Below, one piece after another: positions 37,098 to 47,010 of a DNA stretch of 64,000 nt. The notes under the pieces are model-generated. The model did no database searches and was not told the DNA's origin. It saw only the letters and a program-made list of their open reading frames with translations. A program made the translations under genes and the position numbers. The DNA comes from Vibrio sp. DW001 (GTDB lineage: Bacteria > Pseudomonadota > Gammaproteobacteria > Enterobacterales > Vibrionaceae). Each line of letters begins with the position of its first letter. The first letter of the stretch is position 1. The stretch covers positions 992,001 through 1,056,000 of the forward strand of contig NZ_CP091976.1 in the NCBI RefSeq assembly GCF_029016285.1, written 5' to 3'.

Positions 37098-37937
37098 GTG
37101 ACGATTGAAAATATCAGCGTGAATAAGAGTTTTGGTGGCTGGCATAAACGCTATAGCCACCATTCCAAAGTACTAAATTGTCAGATGCAATTTGCTATCT
37201 ATTTGCCACCACAGGCGTCAAATGGTGAGAAAGTTCCGGTTCTGTATTGGCTGTCGGGATTGACCTGTACCGATGAAAATTTTATGCAGAAATCGGGAGT
37301 ACAATCTCTGGCGTCTGAGCTTGGGATCGCGATCGTTGCGCCAGATACAAGCCCGCGTGGTGGTGATGTGGCTGATGTAGATAGCTACGATCTTGGTAAA
37401 GGTGCGGGTTTCTATCTTAATGCTACCCAAGAACCGTGGAGTAGACATTATCATATGTATGACTATGTGCTTGAAGAGCTGCCACAGTTGATCGAATCGA
37501 CGTTTCCAGTGACAAATAAGCGTTCGATCGCAGGGCACTCGATGGGCGGCCACGGTGCACTTGTTATTGCACTGCGGAACGCGGGTGCCTACCAATCCGT
37601 ATCGGCGTTTAGTCCCATCTGTCATCCGTCAATAACGCCATGGGGTAAAAAGGCTTTTTCTGCCTATCTTGGGCGAGATACAAAGGAATGGCGTGAGTAT
37701 GATGCGAGTATTTTACTTGGCGAGGCAGTCGACTTTGTACCTGCTTTGGTTGACCAAGGTGTAGCGGATGAGTTTCTAAATGAACAATTGAAGACGGAAT
37801 ATTTAGACTCTGTTGCTACGGAAAAAGGGTACCCGTTAAAAGTTAATTACCGTGAAGGCTATGATCATAGCTATTATTTTATCGCGAGCTTTATTGAAAA
37901 CCATTTACGTTTTCACGCGGAATATCTTAGTAAGTAG
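37098..37937 (+). CDS. fghA: S-formylglutathione hydrolase
   Basis: This is a 279-residue esterase-fold hydrolase with the nucleophile elbow GHSMGGHGAL near residue 147 and the family segments YWLSGLTCTDENFMQKSG and APDTSPRGGD. It converts S-formylglutathione to formate and glutathione, completing the FrmA pathway. It starts at GTG, with AGGAGT about 9 bases upstream, and ends at a bidirectional terminator shared with phoA. Confidence 0.95.
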   Translation: MTIENISVNKSFGGWHKRYSHHSKVLNCQMQFAIYLPPQASNGEKVPVLYWLSGLTCTDENFMQKSGVQSLASELGIAIVAPDTSPRGGDVADVDSYDLGKGAGFYLNATQEPWSRHYHMYDYVLEELPQLIESTFPVTNKRSIAGHSMGGHGALVIALRNAGAYQSVSAFSPICHPSITPWGKKAFSAYLGRDTKEWREYDASILLGEAVDFVPALVDQGVADEFLNEQLKTEYLDSVATEKGYPLKVNYREGYDHSYYFIASFIENHLRFHAEYLSK

Positions 37938-37953
37938 CGGCTAATTGACCGAA

Positions 37954-37991
37954 AAAAGCCTCAATTGGAAAACTATCCTGTTGAGGCTTTT
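37954..37991. terminator. Bidirectional terminator between fghA and phoA
   Basis: AAAAGCCTCAA (37954-37964) and TTGAGGCTTTT (37981-37991) form an 11-bp stem. A-runs on the left and T-runs on the right let it work in both directions between two convergent genes. Confidence 0.8.
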
Positions 37992-38022
37992 GCTTTCTTA
38001 CAAACAAGTCGTTTCTTACAAA

Positions 38023-39405
38023 TTATTTCTGAGTAAGGCTACGAATTAACTTAGGTACATCTGTATTGTTTAATACACCTTCGAAGTACTGAGAACCAGG
38101 ACCTGTCGCGAACAATGGAATCATGTTCGCTGAGTGACCACCAGTGCTAGAGGCTTCTCTGACAGCACGATCGATAGCACCGGCTTGGTAGTGAGCTGCG
38201 ACCATTGACCCAATTTCCCAACCGAGTTTGTATTGATATTTCAACTTCCCTTTCTTACCCATTACGTGAGAATTTAATTCAGCAACTTGTTCATCGGTCA
38301 CTTCAAAGCCTGCATATTCTTTGAATACGGCTTTAATTGAATCGGGTTCAAAACTTTTTCCATCGGCCGCTTTAACGAGTTTTCCTGCCATAAATTCAGG
38401 TGAAACAGTGATGTTTTTTAAACCTGCAATGTCCATTGGTTCGGTAACAGATAAGCCCATGGTTTCATGGTCGGCTAATACAACAATTAGTGTGTCATTG
38501 CGATCTTTAGCCCAATTTACGGTTTGTTCGATAGTGCGGTCAAACTCCATAAATTCTTGCCAGACACCGGTAATATCGGCGGCATGTGCGGCGTGATCAA
38601 TTCGAGCACCTTCAACCATAAGGAAGAATCCATCTTTATCTTTTTTAAGGACATCTATCGCTTTTTCGGTCATCAATTCTAAGCTTGGTTCGTTACTATT
38701 TAAGTCATCACGATCCAATTTATAATTCATATAGGTTGGATTGAATAGACCTAAAAGTTTGTCCGCGCCTTTAATAGCCGCGAGCTGGTCTTTATCTTTT
38801 ACGATGGTATAGCCCGTTTCTTCAAATTTTGGCAATAAATCGACACCATCTTGTTTTTTAGGACCAAAATACTTTGAACCGCCACCTAATAAAACGTCAT
38901 ACTCATGCTCTAGCATTTGACGTGCCGCAGCCGGTTGGCCTTGATAACGGTCAGCAACACTTGCTGTAAATGCCGCTGGTGTCGCATCCGTCACCGTATT
39001 GGTTGATATGACCCCAACCTTTCGACCTGCTTTTTTGAAGTCATCGAGAACGCTATCAACTTCAACGCCCTGAGGATCAACACCAATAGCGCTGTTGTTT
39101 GTTTTCACGCTTGTTGCAATGGCAGTACCAGCGGCGGCGGAATCGGTGACTTGATTATTTGCTGAATACGTTTTAACTAAAGCAACATTGGGTAATGATT
39201 CAATGAAATGAGAACCGTCTTTGCCATATTCCATATGACGAGCGATTTCAATTTGTCCTAAACCCATCCCATCACCAATAAAAATAATGACGTTTTTGGG
39301 TCTAATCGTTTCTGCTTGAGCTTGTGCAAAATCTGGTGCGGCCATAACGTAGTTAGAGCCTGCCAATGCGGTAATTGTGGCTAAAGCGATGGTTTTCAAT
39401 TTCAT
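38023..39405 (-). CDS. phoA: Alkaline phosphatase (periplasmic)
   Basis: This 460-residue protein has a signal peptide (cleavage near VMAA-PD), metal ligand strands IIFIGDGMGLGQ and VVLADHETMG, and the active-site serine in VTDSAAAGTA near residue 91. EGARIDHAAHA and STGGHSANM complete the zinc and magnesium sites. It hydrolyses phosphate monoesters in the periplasm. AAGGA precedes the ATG. A direct repeat of ATCACATA, 24 bases apart, lies upstream (39498-39529). No clear Pho box was recognised. Confidence 0.95.
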   Translation of the reverse strand: MKLKTIALATITALAGSNYVMAAPDFAQAQAETIRPKNVIIFIGDGMGLGQIEIARHMEYGKDGSHFIESLPNVALVKTYSANNQVTDSAAAGTAIATSVKTNNSAIGVDPQGVEVDSVLDDFKKAGRKVGVISTNTVTDATPAAFTASVADRYQGQPAAARQMLEHEYDVLLGGGSKYFGPKKQDGVDLLPKFEETGYTIVKDKDQLAAIKGADKLLGLFNPTYMNYKLDRDDLNSNEPSLELMTEKAIDVLKKDKDGFFLMVEGARIDHAAHAADITGVWQEFMEFDRTIEQTVNWAKDRNDTLIVVLADHETMGLSVTEPMDIAGLKNITVSPEFMAGKLVKAADGKSFEPDSIKAVFKEYAGFEVTDEQVAELNSHVMGKKGKLKYQYKLGWEIGSMVAAHYQAGAIDRAVREASSTGGHSANMIPLFATGPGSQYFEGVLNNTDVPKLIRSLTQK

Positions 39406-39598
39406 AAATGGTGTCCTTCAACTAAAAAATAAAACCTTTAACACAAAAAGGTCAAAAATACGGTCGATATTCGAATGAATCCGTATTTTCTCTGAAGATC
39501 ACATATAGATATGATATCAAAATCACATAGTTAGTATGAAATGTCTATTGATAGAATACTCTGTTTAATGCTGTTGAAATTGAACGCTAAGTCACATC

Positions 39599-39805
39599 TT
39601 ATTCGGTAATTCCTTTGGATAGATCTCGGAAAAAATGACCCGTTTCACGCGTTGCGTCCCGCGTAGCATGGCCAATAGCCGTTGTGGCTTCTTTGGTTGC
39701 TTTACCTACTTCATTCGCATCTCTTTTTATTTGCTCTTTCTGAGTAACGGAGCATGCAAATAGAGTCGTGCAAAGAAATAAGGCAAAAATAGAGTGTCTG
39801 TTCAT
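39599..39805 (-). CDS. Small lipoprotein with helical repeats
   Basis: This is a 68-residue protein with signal and lipobox (FLCTTLFAC) and a mature part made of short Lys/Thr/Ala/Glu repeats (KATKEATTAIGHATRDATRETGHFF). This makes an amphipathic helix with an 11-residue-like period, reminiscent of LEA or entericidin-type proteins. Its function is unknown. It lies between phoA and a larger lipoprotein, all on the same strand; transcription as one unit is possible but not shown. Confidence 0.55.
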   Translation of the reverse strand: MNRHSIFALFLCTTLFACSVTQKEQIKRDANEVGKATKEATTAIGHATRDATRETGHFFRDLSKGITE

Positions 39806-39928
39806 TTTGGTTAAGGCCAGCGGCTATAAAAGTTAGACTCTAGCTTATCATTTTGTCGGAATGACGAAAGCAAAAAAGCCCTAGTAAAAAGGCTTTTATT
39901 AGAAGATGGGGTAGGCCGTTAGAAATCG

Positions 39929-41725
39929 CTAAAACTCCATTCTATAAACAGAGGTTGTGCCACTCACTTCATTACCAACGGCCAAGTAATGTTGTCCATT
40001 TCGTTGGAAATATTTAATCGATTCTGGTCCCAAGTCCCCTGCTTTCACATTGTATTTTCCGTTGTCACAATTGCCGTCATCTATTGTTGTACATACTCCT
40101 TCACTGTAATGTCGATTATTGACATAGTGATTAAACGTTGGCTTCTCTGGGTTACTTACGTCGTAAATCATAATGCCCCCCTGACGTTCTAAACCTATAA
40201 AGGCATACTGGCGATTGTTTATATTTGCGGTTTCGATCGCTTCTGGTTCTGAGCCTTTATCGTCACTACGATCGTCACCACTTTGGTTACTATCGTTTGT
40301 GCTATTAAAATATTCGCCATTTTCACGCAGTGCGATGCGAGCAAATTCATCACCGCTGTCGTATACAAGACGACCCGATTCACTAAAAATAGAGAACGAC
40401 CTAGCACCGTACGTATATACTGTTTCATCAAAGGAAATAGCTTTGCCTTGCGAGATATTCTTGTCGTTGAGGATCTTTAAACGCCCCAGTTGCGTCTTGT
40501 CTTTAAGTGCCACAGAAAGGGGATGGTTTTCGTCGATGTTTAAGTTCTTGCCCCGGACCTCGTCTACATAAGCAATGCAAAATCCTTCTGCCGAATCGTA
40601 TTTATCCGTGTTTGAAAAATCATCTTCATCCCATTGATAGCTTTTTATATCGCAGTTTTTTTGGGTGGTATCAAATCCATACTCTCGACCGTCACCTTCA
40701 TTAGCAGTTAAAATATAGGTTTTGCCGTTGATAGTGTAACTGGTGATGCTATCAGGCATGTATAGCCCTTCTAACATCGGATAGCTTTTGAAGTTTCCCG
40801 CCTTCTTATCTTTATTAGAGGCATCCAATTGAGCGTTGGACCATGATTTCCCGCCAAGGCCAAAAATTTCGTCGATCTCCGCGTTTGCTACATCAATTAC
40901 CGCGATCGCATTGTTCTCTTGAAGCGCGACATATAACTTACCGTTGTCGGCAAACGTTAAGAATTCGGGTTCTAAGTCTTGAGCAACAGAGGCATTTGGT
41001 GCTGAAATTCGAACCGTTTCCGACACTTCGTTAAAACGTGAGTTTTCTGAATTAAATGCTCGGAAATTAATTTGAGTAACATTGGCATTCATTGGCCCAT
41101 CACTTAAATCGACAAGTGTGACGCTGCCTTCTGGATCAACGCTGTAATCAGAGTTTGGTTCACCTTCATTAGCGGAAGCTAGATAACGACCGTCTTTTGA
41201 AAAGCTCACCATATCGGGTAATGCACCCGCGGTGTAGGTGTTGATTAGTTCTAAAGTGTCAGACCGATATAGGGCAATGATACCGTTCTGCTGCTTGGTT
41301 TTATTCTCGACGGCGATGGCCACTAAACCGCCGTGTGTCGTTACGCTGTTAGCTGCGCCGATGTTTAAACCTGAATGGAGTGCTGCACTTTGTAAATCAA
41401 TCACACCATTATTTATAGGCTTCGCATCTTGGTTGAGCGATAAGACATCCACTTGTGCAGCTTGTGCATTAACCACATATAGGGAATCAGTACAGTTATC
41501 GTAGCTCACTATTTCTGCGGCTGATTTGTCAAAGCGAGCGTTGGAAATATGGGTTCCAACTAAAGTTAAACCTTTAATCGCCATCTCGGTATTTTCGACT
41601 CTTGAATGTGGTTTGCACTGAATACCTAACTTGGATGAGCTCTTCGGATTATTGCTGTTTGTTGAAGTACATGCAGCCAACAGTGTCATTGATAAAGCCA
41701 ATATGAATCGGTTTTTGAATTGCAT
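39929..41725 (-). CDS. Choice-of-anchor I family lipoprotein (beta-propeller-like)
   Basis: This 598-residue lipoprotein (signal with LLAACTST lipobox) has repeated strands of the choice-of-anchor I type, such as SKDGRYLASANEGEPNSDY, EFLTFADNGKLYVALQENNAIAVIDV, YILTANEGDGREYG and GLERQGGIMIYDVSNPEKP. Such proteins are secreted or surface-bound, and some carry phosphatase or phytase-related domains, though none is evident here. AGGGA precedes the ATG. It lies upstream of phoA on the same strand, which suggests a role in phosphate or surface metabolism. Confidence 0.8.
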   Translation of the reverse strand: MQFKNRFILALSMTLLAACTSTNSNNPKSSSKLGIQCKPHSRVENTEMAIKGLTLVGTHISNARFDKSAAEIVSYDNCTDSLYVVNAQAAQVDVLSLNQDAKPINNGVIDLQSAALHSGLNIGAANSVTTHGGLVAIAVENKTKQQNGIIALYRSDTLELINTYTAGALPDMVSFSKDGRYLASANEGEPNSDYSVDPEGSVTLVDLSDGPMNANVTQINFRAFNSENSRFNEVSETVRISAPNASVAQDLEPEFLTFADNGKLYVALQENNAIAVIDVANAEIDEIFGLGGKSWSNAQLDASNKDKKAGNFKSYPMLEGLYMPDSITSYTINGKTYILTANEGDGREYGFDTTQKNCDIKSYQWDEDDFSNTDKYDSAEGFCIAYVDEVRGKNLNIDENHPLSVALKDKTQLGRLKILNDKNISQGKAISFDETVYTYGARSFSIFSESGRLVYDSGDEFARIALRENGEYFNSTNDSNQSGDDRSDDKGSEPEAIETANINNRQYAFIGLERQGGIMIYDVSNPEKPTFNHYVNNRHYSEGVCTTIDDGNCDNGKYNVKAGDLGPESIKYFQRNGQHYLAVGNEVSGTTSVYRMEF

Positions 41726-41992
41726 AAATCGTCCCTGAATAATAATGAGTTAATGAAATTAACCGGACTAATTTATGTGCTTTATGTTACGTATTGGTTT
41801 CAAATTGATTAACCTTGTCTGACAGGCCAAAATCAAATGCTGGTCAGTAGGGTGGTTTGAGTAAGATAATTAGTTTCAATGAGTCTAATTTATCTGTTTC
41901 CATATATGAGATGTCAGTATGTGAATTTCGCACTATATCCAACTCAGTTTACATGGTTAGATCACATTTTTGTTAGGAACTGGAGGTTAAAC

Positions 41993-42463
41993 ATGGGCTG
42001 GACAATTCAAGGTACAACACGTTATTTATCAGAATTTGGTCTTAGACCAGTACGCAGTAGAATAAGTGTAGAAGAAGGCAGCATTTTTCTGAGTGAATTG
42101 CTTAAAGTTGACCCTAATAACATGATGAATTCGAACGGTTACGCTTATTATATATGTCGCCAAAAAGAAGAGGTGAAAGCGTTACTCATTACGACTTCTA
42201 TCGAAGATAGTAAATATGTAAAAGAATCGGAGGCAAAGTTTATCCGATTAGTAAAAAGTTTGGTTAAGCAAACGACAACTGGAGTGGTTAGTAAAGAGGT
42301 GGATTTGGTCAATAATCATATCGAAAAGGTTGGAGTGCATACATTTCAGATAGAAAGAAATGGCATCAATCATAGTAATTCTTTGCGATGTATATTGAGC
42401 CTAACAGAAGATGCTATTGCAGCGAAGCAATGGCTTGATAAGATCGATTACCACGCAGTATAA
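41993..42463 (+). CDS. Hypothetical cytosolic protein
   Basis: From the ATG at 41993, preceded by a strong GGAGG site, this is a 156-residue soluble protein. It contains TTRYLSEFGLRPVRSRISVEEGSIFLSELL and ends DAIAAKQWLDKIDYHAV. No family is recognised. The frame is open from 41879, but the upstream part lacks a ribosome-binding site. It is divergent from the choice-of-anchor I gene and is followed by a terminator at 42587. Confidence 0.6.
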   Translation: MGWTIQGTTRYLSEFGLRPVRSRISVEEGSIFLSELLKVDPNNMMNSNGYAYYICRQKEEVKALLITTSIEDSKYVKESEAKFIRLVKSLVKQTTTGVVSKEVDLVNNHIEKVGVHTFQIERNGINHSNSLRCILSLTEDAIAAKQWLDKIDYHAV

Positions 42464-42586
42464 ACACACAAAACACGTTGATTCTAAGCGGAATAGTCTA
42501 TCTAAAAATGCCCAATAGAATGCCCATTGATGTCGGCCCCAGAGTATCCGAATTGTTGATCAGTTATTTTCCAGATTGGTATTTTA

Positions 42587-42625
42587 TAGGGGCCAGTTCA
42601 ATTTATTGAAAATGGCCCTATTTTT
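42587..42625 (+). terminator. Rho-independent terminator after the hypothetical gene
   Basis: TAGGGGCCA (42587-42595) pairs with TGGCCCTA (42613-42620) with one bulged G. A second inner stem, TTCAA/TTGAA, extends it. TTTTT follows. Confidence 0.65.
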
Positions 42626-42687
42626 ATCCCTGCCACTTATCCTGACTTCACGGCATTTAATCAAGTAACGGTCAATTAATGGCGAAG

Positions 42688-44433
42688 TTAATCACCTAAA
42701 GCCACGCCTTCACGACGAGGGTCTGCACCCCCTATCAATTTGCCGTCTTTAAATAAAATGGCATGAAGACCGGAGTTAAGGTCGCGGATATTGACTTTGA
42801 ATCCCATTTTCTCTAATGGTTCTTTAAAGCTTTCTGCGGATGTTCCTTGTTCAAGGTCATAGGTACCGAATCTATTCACCATATGCGGCATGTCGATAGC
42901 TTGTTGAATATCCATTCCCCAATCTAGGTGTGCGATCAATGTTTGTGCGACGTAGCCAATAATGCGAGAACCTCCCGGAGAACCAACGGCCATATAAGGT
43001 TGCCCTTGTTTCATCACGATCGTCGGCGCCATAGAAGAACGAGGGCGCTTCCCCGGTTCGAGTCGGTTCGCAATGGGATAGCCATCTTTATAGGTGGCAA
43101 AAGAAAAGTCTGTCAATTCATTGTTGAGAATAAAGCCGTTGCTCATCACTCTCGAACCAAAGCCATTTTCGACGGTACTGGTCATTGAGACGATGTTACC
43201 CTCTTTGTCCGCAATCACTAGATGCGTTGTGCTTGGTAACTCAATGGACTGATCATCGGCTAGGGCGATTTTATTCGCCCATGGTGGATTTCCTGCCGTA
43301 ACCGTCGCTAATGCGCTGCCCTTTTTGATCAACGAAGATCGGCTAGCAAGGTAATCAGGATCCACTAACCCTTCAGGAACGGGTACAAAATCTGCGTCTG
43401 CCATATAACGTCCTCGGTCAGCAAAGGCTAACCGAGAAGCATCCCCTATTATCTGCCATGAAACAGGATCTTCAGGTCCCATTGCGCTTAAGTCAAAATG
43501 GCTTGAGATGCCCATAATTTGGCCGACAGTGAGGGCACCAGAACTTGGTGGTCCCATGCCGCAGATGTCATATTGCCGATATGGAGCACAGGTGGTTTCT
43601 CGTTCTACAACGGCGTAGTTAATAAAGTCGGCTTGAGATAGATAGCCTGGGTTATCGGTAATGCTGGTTACTTTCGCTACGATATCTTTGGCTATTTGAC
43701 CTTGATAAAAGGCACTTTCCCCTTCTTTTGCTAGCGTTGATAGTGTCTTCGCATAGGCTGGATTTTTTAGTGTGCTACCTTGTGCAAGAGGTTGCCCATC
43801 TGATGTGAAGAAATAAGCTTTGGTGTCTGGATAGCGGCTCAAGCGCTCCTTATCATTTGCAATAGAAGAGGCCAGTCGTTCTGACACGGTAAATCCGTCT
43901 GTTGCCATTTTTGTTGCTGGCACAAATAGCTCAGACCAACTCTTTTGTCCATACTTTTCATGCATCGTCGCGAGTAACTTTACCGTGCCGGGCGTACCAA
44001 CAGAGCGGCCGCCGACAACGGCGTCGTAAAATTTTAAAGGCTTACCATTTTCGTCTTGAAAAAGTTCGGGACGAGCAGCCAAAGGAGCCGTTTCTCTGCC
44101 ATCAAACGTGGTGATTTTTTTAGATTTTGCATCGTAGTAAACCAAAAAGGCACCACCGCCCAACCCAGAAGATTGTGGTTCAACTAAGCCCAATACGGTT
44201 TGTATTGCGACTAAAGCGTCGGCAGCATTACCCCCACTTTTCAGTACCTCATAACCCGCGTGAGCGGCCAACGGGTTTGCTGCTGCGACCATATAGTCAT
44301 TGGCAACGACAGCCTGTTTAGCCGTTACTTTGCTGGTTAACTCTGGGGCGACAGAGTCCGCCACTTGCGAGGTGGCATTGGCGTTAATGGAAAGAAAAAA
44401 CAAGCCAACTGACGTTATTGTTTTATTATACAT
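42688..44433 (-). CDS. ggt: Gamma-glutamyltransferase
   Basis: This protein of about 581 residues has a signal peptide (TITSVGLFFLSINANA). The proenzyme cleavage site is at the TTHLVIADKEGNIVS motif, where the Thr becomes the N-terminal nucleophile of the small subunit. VENGFGSRV and GSPGGSRI are also present. In the periplasm it cleaves glutathione and transfers gamma-glutamyl groups. AAGGGA lies before the ATG at 44433, preferred over one 21 codons upstream. Confidence 0.95.
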   Translation of the reverse strand: MYNKTITSVGLFFLSINANATSQVADSVAPELTSKVTAKQAVVANDYMVAAANPLAAHAGYEVLKSGGNAADALVAIQTVLGLVEPQSSGLGGGAFLVYYDAKSKKITTFDGRETAPLAARPELFQDENGKPLKFYDAVVGGRSVGTPGTVKLLATMHEKYGQKSWSELFVPATKMATDGFTVSERLASSIANDKERLSRYPDTKAYFFTSDGQPLAQGSTLKNPAYAKTLSTLAKEGESAFYQGQIAKDIVAKVTSITDNPGYLSQADFINYAVVERETTCAPYRQYDICGMGPPSSGALTVGQIMGISSHFDLSAMGPEDPVSWQIIGDASRLAFADRGRYMADADFVPVPEGLVDPDYLASRSSLIKKGSALATVTAGNPPWANKIALADDQSIELPSTTHLVIADKEGNIVSMTSTVENGFGSRVMSNGFILNNELTDFSFATYKDGYPIANRLEPGKRPRSSMAPTIVMKQGQPYMAVGSPGGSRIIGYVAQTLIAHLDWGMDIQQAIDMPHMVNRFGTYDLEQGTSAESFKEPLEKMGFKVNIRDLNSGLHAILFKDGKLIGGADPRREGVALGD

Positions 44434-44737
44434 ATATTCCCTTATTATAATGTTAACCCATTGAAATAAAGATGATACTTGCAAAGTATGGTCCATATCT
44501 TCTCTATTTTAAATCAAAGGGTTATATTGTTTTTAATAACAATTATTCAAGTCGTCTTACTCATTTGAGGCAAACAGCACTGGAATGGGGAAAGTATAGA
44601 AGAAGATTTAAAAGAAGTGATTAGAATAAATAGGACATTCACGATGACAAAGCGAAAATGTTAGATGAAGCAACAAGTTGTATGTCGTATTTTGAATGTT
44701 TAATAAACCCTAGCTGGGGATGGATCTTTTTCAATTA

Positions 44738-44767
44738 AAAGGGTGAGTAGATATCTACTTACCCTTT
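44738..44767 (-). terminator. Probable terminator of the chemoreceptor gene
   Basis: AAAGGGTGAGTAGAT and ATCTACTTACCCTTT form a 15-bp inverted repeat with one G-T type mismatch and no unpaired loop. It lies just after the chemoreceptor stop. On the minus strand the stem's 3' end runs into CCCTTTTAATTG. Confidence 0.6.
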
Positions 44768-44783
44768 GTTTCAGCGGGTAACC

Positions 44784-46652
44784 TTATACTATAAATTTGT
44801 CTAAGATACCATTCTGCTCTCGCACATTGTCGCCTTGAATCTGCATTTCTTTACTAGATTCACCTGCGGCATTGGCAACGAGGTCTGATAAATCTTTGAT
44901 CTTCACAGTATTAGAGTTTATTTCTTCGGCCACTAAGCTCTGTTCTTCTGCTGCGGAAGCGATCTGCATATTCATATCGGTAATACGTTGAATAGCGTCC
45001 CTAATGCGCTCTAGTGCGCTATTTGCTTCTTGTGCTTGGGTCACCGTTGTTACTGCGGTCTCTTTACTTGTACCCATTGCTTTAGCTACCGCACCTGCAC
45101 CGGCTTGTAGTTGTTCAATCATGGTACGGATTTCAGTAGTGGACTCTTGAGTTCTTTGTGCCAATGTTCTCACTTCATCCGCAACAACCGCAAATCCGCG
45201 ACCATAATCTCCTGCGCGTGCGGCTTCAATAGCCGCATTGAGCGCAAGCAGGTTAGTTTGGTCTGCGATATCGTTAATAACCTGAAGTACGGTTTCAATT
45301 CTATCGGTAGCATCCTCCAATGATTTCACTTGTATCACGGCATCGTCGATGCTGGCGGATAACGCACCAATAGAATCTGTCGTATGGCTAACAATGGCGC
45401 TGCCTTCCTGTGTTGCGTTATCGGCTTCTTGAGCCGCAGACGCAGCACCTTGTGCATTACCAGCCATGTCGGTAGAAGTGGTGGCCATTTCGTGCATTGC
45501 CGTAGCCAATTGCTCTATTTCTCGCATCTGTTCTGTCATCGCGGCAGCAGCAGCAGACGCGCCTTCAGAACTGGCTTCTGCACCTTTTAGTATCTCGTGA
45601 CTTATGCCTTTGAGCTGTTTTATCTTGTCTTGTAGGCTCTCTGTAAACTGGTTGAAACCTTTTGCGAGTTCTGCAAATTCGGTGTCTGTAGTGGTGGCTA
45701 AACGTTGTGTTAGATTACCATCACCAGTAGCAACATCTTGAATTGCGTCATTAAGAGAACCTAATGGTTTCATTAATTTACCTATCAACACAAGCAGCAA
45801 GCCGATACTGACTAATAGCGCGATGGTGGTAACAATGATAGAACTTGTGCGCATGTCACTAACGGGTTGGAAGGCAATACCATTGTCGATTACGGAACCG
45901 ACATACCAGTCAATTCCGGGTATCTTTCGAAAGTCATAAGCTAATTCATTGCCATCTGAGTTTACAATCTGCATCTCTTCAGAAATGTTAACTTGAGCGT
46001 GCATTTCAGAGAACGGTTTGCCGTTCAATTCGGTATCTGGATGAGCAATGATCGTTCCGTCTGAGGAAACAATAAATAGAAACCCTGCATCAAAAAGATT
46101 CACTTGGTTTATTGTTTCGGCCAAACTTGCTAGGCTCACATCAAAGAACAACGCACCAACAAATTGCCCACTTTTTTTCAATGGTGTTGCAATTGAGATT
46201 ACGATTTCTTTGGTAACAGAATCGGCATAGGGGGCAGTAATGATAAGCGCATTTTTTGATTTGGCGTCCTTATACCAAGGACGAGCGCGAGCATCCCAAC
46301 TAGCACCGGGGTCCCAGTTAACATCGCCACTGATCGCTTTACCGTTTGTTTCTAAACCAGCACCAACAAGTATGAACGGTTTTTTGAGACTGGGTTTATT
46401 AATTGCTTTCTTAATGGCGTCAGGGCTTAGATCATCGTTAGCCATTTCTGTCGTATAAATAGCGAGTGCTTTTTGTCCGGAGATCTTATCAGCGACATTA
46501 CTTTTTACACTGTCCATTGCATTGTTTAACCCATGCATGATGGTATCAGTAAGGAGGTTTTGGGTGGTAAAAACTTGCTTCGTAGTAACTATAGCAACGG
46601 TTACAAGCATCAATAATGTTGAAGCAGCAACAATTTTGTGACTAAATTTCAT
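44784..46652 (-). CDS. Methyl-accepting chemotaxis protein (dCache_1 type)
   Basis: This is a 622-residue chemoreceptor. It has an N-terminal membrane helix (about 8-27) and a periplasmic double-Cache domain (about 30-270, with the ligand-region [14 protein letters not shown]). After the second helix (about 275-297) come a HAMP domain and the conserved signalling hairpin ([34 protein letters not shown]). dCache_1 receptors bind amino acids or other small molecules. No C-terminal CheR-binding pentapeptide is seen. AAGGGA precedes the ATG, and a sigma-28-like promoter lies about 135 bases upstream. Confidence 0.93.
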   Translation of the reverse strand: MKFSHKIVAASTLLMLVTVAIVTTKQVFTTQNLLTDTIMHGLNNAMDSVKSNVADKISGQKALAIYTTEMANDDLSPDAIKKAINKPSLKKPFILVGAGLETNGKAISGDVNWDPGASWDARARPWYKDAKSKNALIITAPYADSVTKEIVISIATPLKKSGQFVGALFFDVSLASLAETINQVNLFDAGFLFIVSSDGTIIAHPDTELNGKPFSEMHAQVNISEEMQIVNSDGNELAYDFRKIPGIDWYVGSVIDNGIAFQPVSDMRTSSIIVTTIALLVSIGLLLVLIGKLMKPLGSLNDAIQDVATGDGNLTQRLATTTDTEFAELAKGFNQFTESLQDKIKQLKGISHEILKGAEASSEGASAAAAAMTEQMREIEQLATAMHEMATTSTDMAGNAQGAASAAQEADNATQEGSAIVSHTTDSIGALSASIDDAVIQVKSLEDATDRIETVLQVINDIADQTNLLALNAAIEAARAGDYGRGFAVVADEVRTLAQRTQESTTEIRTMIEQLQAGAGAVAKAMGTSKETAVTTVTQAQEANSALERIRDAIQRITDMNMQIASAAEEQSLVAEEINSNTVKIKDLSDLVANAAGESSKEMQIQGDNVREQNGILDKFIV

Positions 46653-46785
46653 ATTAAATCCCTTAACAAAAGGTATTTTGGACTTTCGTCAATAAGCCTA
46701 TACACAGAATAGGAAACCATTCCGTACGCTCAAGTAAATATAATTATTATTTTTTTATATAAAGCCTAACTAACACCTACTAAGT

Positions 46786-46812
46786 ATAGCGGCCTAATAC
46801 CGACAATCTTTA
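46786..46812 (-). promoter_or_regulatory. Sigma-28 (FliA) promoter of the chemoreceptor gene
   Basis: On the minus strand TAAAGATT is followed after exactly 11 bases by GCCGCTAT, matching the flagellar sigma-28 consensus TAAAGTTT-N11-GCCGATAA closely. It is about 135 bases upstream of the chemoreceptor ATG, so the receptor is likely coexpressed with flagellar genes. The rest of the 358-base gap 46653-47010 shows no gene. Confidence 0.65.
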
Positions 46813-47010
46813 GCCAAAAGCTCGATTTAAAAACGCTTTCTTAATGAAGATAAGGAGTTCACACTTTTTGGGGTATACGTACATTATTGCAGGACGTTTA
46901 TGAGACTAAAATAAGCAGCAACGCTCATATCAGATCAATGATCTAAATACAGGTAATGATTACTGGTTGTCGAAGGTAAAAACGTTTTAGATCCGTCGTG
47001 TTATTTTTAT

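Noticed and set aside
37218..37625. 135-codon ORF on the minus strand within fghA
   Set aside because: It lies wholly opposite a well-supported gene and its translation is rich in Arg, His and Ile with no family features.
39406..39598. Pho box upstream of phoA
   Set aside because: No pair of CTGTCAT-like repeats with 11-base spacing was found; only partial matches occur.
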